Positions 30,923-33,952 of a stretch of DNA of 33,952 bases are shown one piece after another. The notes under the pieces were generated by a model, which made no database searches, was not told where the DNA came from, and saw nothing but the letters and a program-made list of their open reading frames with translations. The stretch comes from an uncultured Prevotella sp. (GTDB lineage: Bacteria > Bacteroidota > Bacteroidia > Bacteroidales > Bacteroidaceae): NCBI GenBank assembly GCA_934196725.1, contig CAKPWR010000029.1:1-33952 (forward strand), given 5' to 3'. Position 1 is the stretch's first letter; each line of letters opens with the position of its first letter. The translations under genes were made by a program, and so were the position numbers.

Positions 30923-32314
30923 ATGAAAAAGAAAATAATTCTTGGCTTTGCGATGGCCATGATGTCATTGCTTGGCAATGCGGCTGACAATCTTCCTGCC
31001 CTGCATGTAGAAGGAAAGAACCTTGTCGATGCCACAGGTAAGACGGTTGTCTTGCATGGAGTGATGGATACTCCAAACCGTTATTTCAACGGCTGGAGAT
31101 GGCAGCAGTGGAAGGCTGACTATTCAGAAGCCGACATCAAGCCTTGCTTGGAATATTTCTCCAAGCAGTTTTCGGCTATTACCGACAAGGAGCAGGGCGC
31201 TTACTGCACCGTGTTCCGTCTGCACATGGATCCCTGCTGGACCAACGACCCTACGAAGAAGGCAGAGAACGAGGCTGACATTTCTGCGTTCAACATGGCG
31301 CGCTACCGCCTCTATCTCCAGAAGCTCTATATCCCATTAATCAAGGATGCCATCGCTCATGGGCTCTACGTCATCGTGCGTCCACCGGGAGTATGTCCTC
31401 AAGACATCAGTGTGGGCGATAAGTACAACCGCTATCTGAAGGCGATATGGAAGACCTTTGCTGCCGATGAATACATCAAGCAGAATTCGGGATTGATCTC
31501 CATCGAACTTGCCAACGAGCCGGTGAGGGTTCATCTGAGTGATGGATCCAATTCGGATAAGGCACTGCACGATTACTTCCAGCCAGTGGTTGACGAAATC
31601 CGTGCCCAGGGTTTCAAAGGCATCGTCTGGGTGCCGGGTGCGGGCTATCAGAGCCAGTATCAGAGCTATGCCAAGTATCCTATTACCGATAGCGAGGACA
31701 ATTTCTCCTATGCCGTCCATGTTTATTCCGGCTGGTATAATGCCAGCGACAAGAACTGTAATCACAATGCCTTCATCAAGCAATTCCAGGCTCAGGTGCC
31801 TGTGGTTACCAGTAAACCTATCATGGTGACAGAGATTGATTGGAGTCCGGAAGATCCCGACAAGGCGAGTGAAGGTCACTACAACGAGTGGGGCCAGTGG
31901 ACTCAGCCTAACCTGGGCAGCTGGGCAACGGCATCAACCTCTAAATGGGGATTGGCATGGAAGGCTGTTCACGACCATTTCGGCAACATCGGTATGACTC
32001 TTACCCATCCACAGGAGTATTACGACATTGATGAGTATCTGAAGACTGGCAGGGTGATTCCTGGTTTCCAGAATGCCAAGAAGCACAATCTCTTTGAAGA
32101 GTGCTGCGGATATGCCTGCATGAACTGGTACAAGGAATGGTACATGAAACAAACTGACACGGGAATTGAACAGAAAGTGAACGATGCCGAAGTTATCGCC
32201 ACCTATTATTATAATATAGCAGGTGAAAAAGTGAATAAACCTCAAAAAGGTATCTATGTTACAAAACAAGTGTTAAAAGGTGGCAGGACACGTACTTTTA
32301 AAGTTTGTTATTAA
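30923..32314 (+). CDS. Secreted glycoside hydrolase family 5 enzyme (cellulase-like fold)
   Basis: 463 residues with a signal peptide cleaved after GNA (about residue 20). GH5 motifs are present: LHGVMDTPNRY near the start, RPPG, LANEP with acid/base Glu199, HVYSGW (His266) and MVTEID with nucleophile Glu304. A small C-terminal segment, YYNIAGEKVNKPQKGIYV, is the kind of short 'GxKV...P.KGIY' tail found on many secreted Prevotella proteins and probably linked to sorting or anchoring. The substrate cannot be set from sequence alone; an endo-acting beta-glycanase acting on xylan, mannan or glucan fits its partners GH43, HTCS and SusC. First gene of the plus-strand part of the locus. Confidence 0.92.
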   Translation: MKKKIILGFAMAMMSLLGNAADNLPALHVEGKNLVDATGKTVVLHGVMDTPNRYFNGWRWQQWKADYSEADIKPCLEYFSKQFSAITDKEQGAYCTVFRLHMDPCWTNDPTKKAENEADISAFNMARYRLYLQKLYIPLIKDAIAHGLYVIVRPPGVCPQDISVGDKYNRYLKAIWKTFAADEYIKQNSGLISIELANEPVRVHLSDGSNSDKALHDYFQPVVDEIRAQGFKGIVWVPGAGYQSQYQSYAKYPITDSEDNFSYAVHVYSGWYNASDKNCNHNAFIKQFQAQVPVVTSKPIMVTEIDWSPEDPDKASEGHYNEWGQWTQPNLGSWATASTSKWGLAWKAVHDHFGNIGMTLTHPQEYYDIDEYLKTGRVIPGFQNAKKHNLFEECCGYACMNWYKEWYMKQTDTGIEQKVNDAEVIATYYYNIAGEKVNKPQKGIYVTKQVLKGGRTRTFKVCY

Positions 32315-32315
32315 C

Positions 32316-32355
32316 GACAAAGTATCTGTTACAAGAGACAAAGTACATCTGAACA
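32316..32355 (+). promoter_or_regulatory. Putative HTCS operator before susC, two direct half-sites
   Basis: GACAAAGTA occurs at 32316-32324 and 32337-32345, exactly 21 bp (two helical turns) apart. The first extends to CTGTTACA (32326-32333), giving CAAAGTATCTGTTACA (32318-32333). The second continues as CATCTGAACA and ends 8 bp before the -7 box. Spacing and position suit an AraC-type activator. Confidence 0.6.
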
Positions 32356-32363
32356 GAAACCTT

Positions 32364-32371
32364 TATCTTTG
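32364..32371 (+). promoter_or_regulatory. -7 box for the susC gene
   Basis: TATCTTTG followed by CA, 88 bp before the ATG at 32460. No TTTG -33 box; the second operator half-site occupies that stretch. Confidence 0.65.
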
Positions 32372-32459
32372 CAGCCGAGAATAAACAACATAAACAGTGA
32401 ATACATAATATTAAGCATAAATCAAAAATGAATAGAACATGATTGAACAAGTCTTAACA

Positions 32460-33952
32460 ATGAAACGGACAGCAGCCTTATGCTTGGTGGGTGCTTTCTG
32501 CAGCCTGAATGCGCAGGCTCAGAAGATCCAGGTCAAGGGTAATCTTGTTGACGGTACAGGTGAGCCTCTGATAGGTGCCACTGTAAAGGTAAAGGGAAAT
32601 GCCGGTGTCGGTGCTGTCACCGACTTTGATGGTAATTTCAGCATCAGTGTTCCTTCAGAGAATTCTACCCTCGTATTTACATACGTAGGTATGAAGACCA
32701 AGGAAGTAAAGGTAGGTAAGAAGAGAGAGTTCAAACTTACCCTTGAAGATGACAACGCCATCGGCGAAGTGGTAGTGGTTGGTTATGGTCAGCAGAAGAA
32801 GGCATCTGTCGTAGGTGCCATTACCCAGACCACGGGTAAGGTGCTGGAGCGAGCAGGTGGTGTTTCTGACATCGGTTCTGCCTTGACTGGTAATCTGCCT
32901 GGTGTGATTACATCATCTTCATCAGGTATGCCGGGTGATGAGGATCCTAAGATTGTGATTCGTGGTGTGAGCTCCTGGAACTCTTCCGACCCTCTCGTTC
33001 TGGTAGATGGTATCGAGCGACCTATGTCGAGTGTGGATATCCATTCCGTACAGTCTATTTCTGTATTGAAGGATGCTTCTGCCACTGCCGTGTATGGTGT
33101 GAAGGGTGCGAATGGTGTTATCCTGATTACCACCAAGCGTGGTACGGAAGGCAAGGCCAAGATTTCAGCCAGTGCAAGCTCTGCTATCAAGCTGGTGTCT
33201 AAGTTGCCTGAGACCTACGGTTCTGCCGATGCGCTCTATTATGCGAACCATGCTATCAAGCACGAGTTGGGACTCTCACCTTCAAGCTGGGGTGACATCC
33301 GTTCTACCGAATTCATCGACAAATACAATGCTCCAGCCGGCAGTATTGATCCGGAGACCGGATTCCTGATGAGCGAGCGTTATCCTGATGTAGATTGGCA
33401 GAAGGAACTCTTCAAGGACTACGCCATGTCTTACAATGCCAATGTAAATATCGCTGGTGGTACCAAGGCAGTGAAGTATTATGCAGCCATCGACTATCAG
33501 CACGAGGGTGACCTCTTCCGCGAGTGGGATAACAATCGTGGTTATACCAGTGGTTACGGATTCAACCGTATCAACGTTCGTTCCAACCTCGACTTCCAGC
33601 TCACCAAGACTACCATGCTGAAGGCAAACCTTTCGGGTAGCCATGGTATCCGCAAGTCTCCTTACGGACTTGACAAGGGCTCATGGGCAGAGACCCAGCT
33701 TTGGCAGGCAGCTTACTCAGCACCTCATGATACCTTCCTGCCACAGTATAGCGATGGTGTTTGGGGCTATTTCCCTAAAGATGATCAAGGTTCACCTAAC
33801 TCTGTAACCAATCTTGCACTTCATGGTGAGCAGTCAACCACCACAACCCGTATCAACACCGACTTTACGCTCGAGCAGGATCTTTCCTTTATTACAAAGG
33901 GATTGAAGGCATCTGCCCTCGTATCTTGGGACAACGTGTTTGTGGAGGCAAG
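32460..33952 (+). CDS. susC: SusC-like TonB-dependent outer-membrane glycan transporter, 3' end cut
   Basis: Open to the right edge for 497 codons. After a signal peptide (MKRTAALCLVGAFCSLNAQAQ) there is a carboxypeptidase-regulatory-like domain (VKGNLVDGTGEPLIGATVKV to about residue 100), a TonB box (EVVVVGYG), then the plug (LTGNLPGVITSSSSG, IRGVSSWNSSDPLVLVDGIE, VYGVKGANGVILITTKRG) and the first barrel strands. It should import oligosaccharides across the outer membrane with a SusD lipoprotein, whose gene is expected just beyond the window. An in-frame ATG at 32439 would add seven residues (MIEQVLT) and cannot be excluded. Confidence 0.93.
   Translation, partial: MKRTAALCLVGAFCSLNAQAQKIQVKGNLVDGTGEPLIGATVKVKGNAGVGAVTDFDGNFSISVPSENSTLVFTYVGMKTKEVKVGKKREFKLTLEDDNAIGEVVVVGYGQQKKASVVGAITQTTGKVLERAGGVSDIGSALTGNLPGVITSSSSGMPGDEDPKIVIRGVSSWNSSDPLVLVDGIERPMSSVDIHSVQSISVLKDASATAVYGVKGANGVILITTKRGTEGKAKISASASSAIKLVSKLPETYGSADALYYANHAIKHELGLSPSSWGDIRSTEFIDKYNAPAGSIDPETGFLMSERYPDVDWQKELFKDYAMSYNANVNIAGGTKAVKYYAAIDYQHEGDLFREWDNNRGYTSGYGFNRINVRSNLDFQLTKTTMLKANLSGSHGIRKSPYGLDKGSWAETQLWQAAYSAPHDTFLPQYSDGVWGYFPKDDQGSPNSVTNLALHGEQSTTTTRINTDFTLEQDLSFITKGLKASALVSWDNVFVEA

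Overview
The window looks like chromosomal DNA of a gut or oral Bacteroidales bacterium, most likely Prevotella/Segatella (S. copri-like). The grounds are Mfa/FimA-type fimbrillin lipoproteins, a SusC-type TonB transporter, a hybrid two-component regulator (HTCS), and promoters of the Bacteroidetes type (TTTG - about 20 bp - TAnnTTTG). The species is inferred from gene content and protein style, not from a search. I see no rRNA, tRNA, CRISPR array, insertion sequence or phage gene.

Region 1 (1-13191) is a type V (Mfa-like) fimbrial locus. Eight genes run leftwards from one promoter near 11940-11971: a DUF3575 protein, a DUF3868/OmpA/TPR protein, the probable major fimbrillin (Mfa1-like), an Mfa2/FimB-like anchor lipoprotein, and four large accessory or tip fimbrillin lipoproteins. 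The last of these is cut by the left edge. One tip protein ends in a DUF1566/FISUMP-like domain. A divergently transcribed membrane protein with a LuxR-type HTH (12199-13191) is the obvious candidate regulator. Five of the six fimbrillin-like proteins carry an [S/T]R[A/S/T] site 50-60 residues from the start, as expected for Arg-directed maturation. The anchor lacks it.

Region 2 (13188-24452) is housekeeping: nnr (NAD(P)HX repair), hpt, two tiny membrane proteins, adk, obgE, pgeF, an M23 peptidase with one intact and one degenerate LytM domain, a stand-alone AICAR transformylase followed by a 66-residue basic protein, an 84-residue protein, rplS with a structured leader, and a 5'-nucleotidase split into two genes with the C-terminal domain first. 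Its intergenic gaps hold strong intrinsic terminators and several short tandem repeats, four of them with a 14-bp period.

Region 3 (24537-33952) is the start of a polysaccharide-utilisation locus: a GH43 enzyme, a 1362-residue HTCS, a divergent GH5 enzyme, and a SusC-like transporter cut by the right edge. A shared element, CAAAGTAT[T/C]TGTTACA, lies upstream of GH5/HTCS and of susC, with shorter GTTACA copies upstream of GH43. It is a good candidate for the HTCS operator. The three glycan-gene promoters have the -7 box but no recognisable -33 box, which fits activator dependence.
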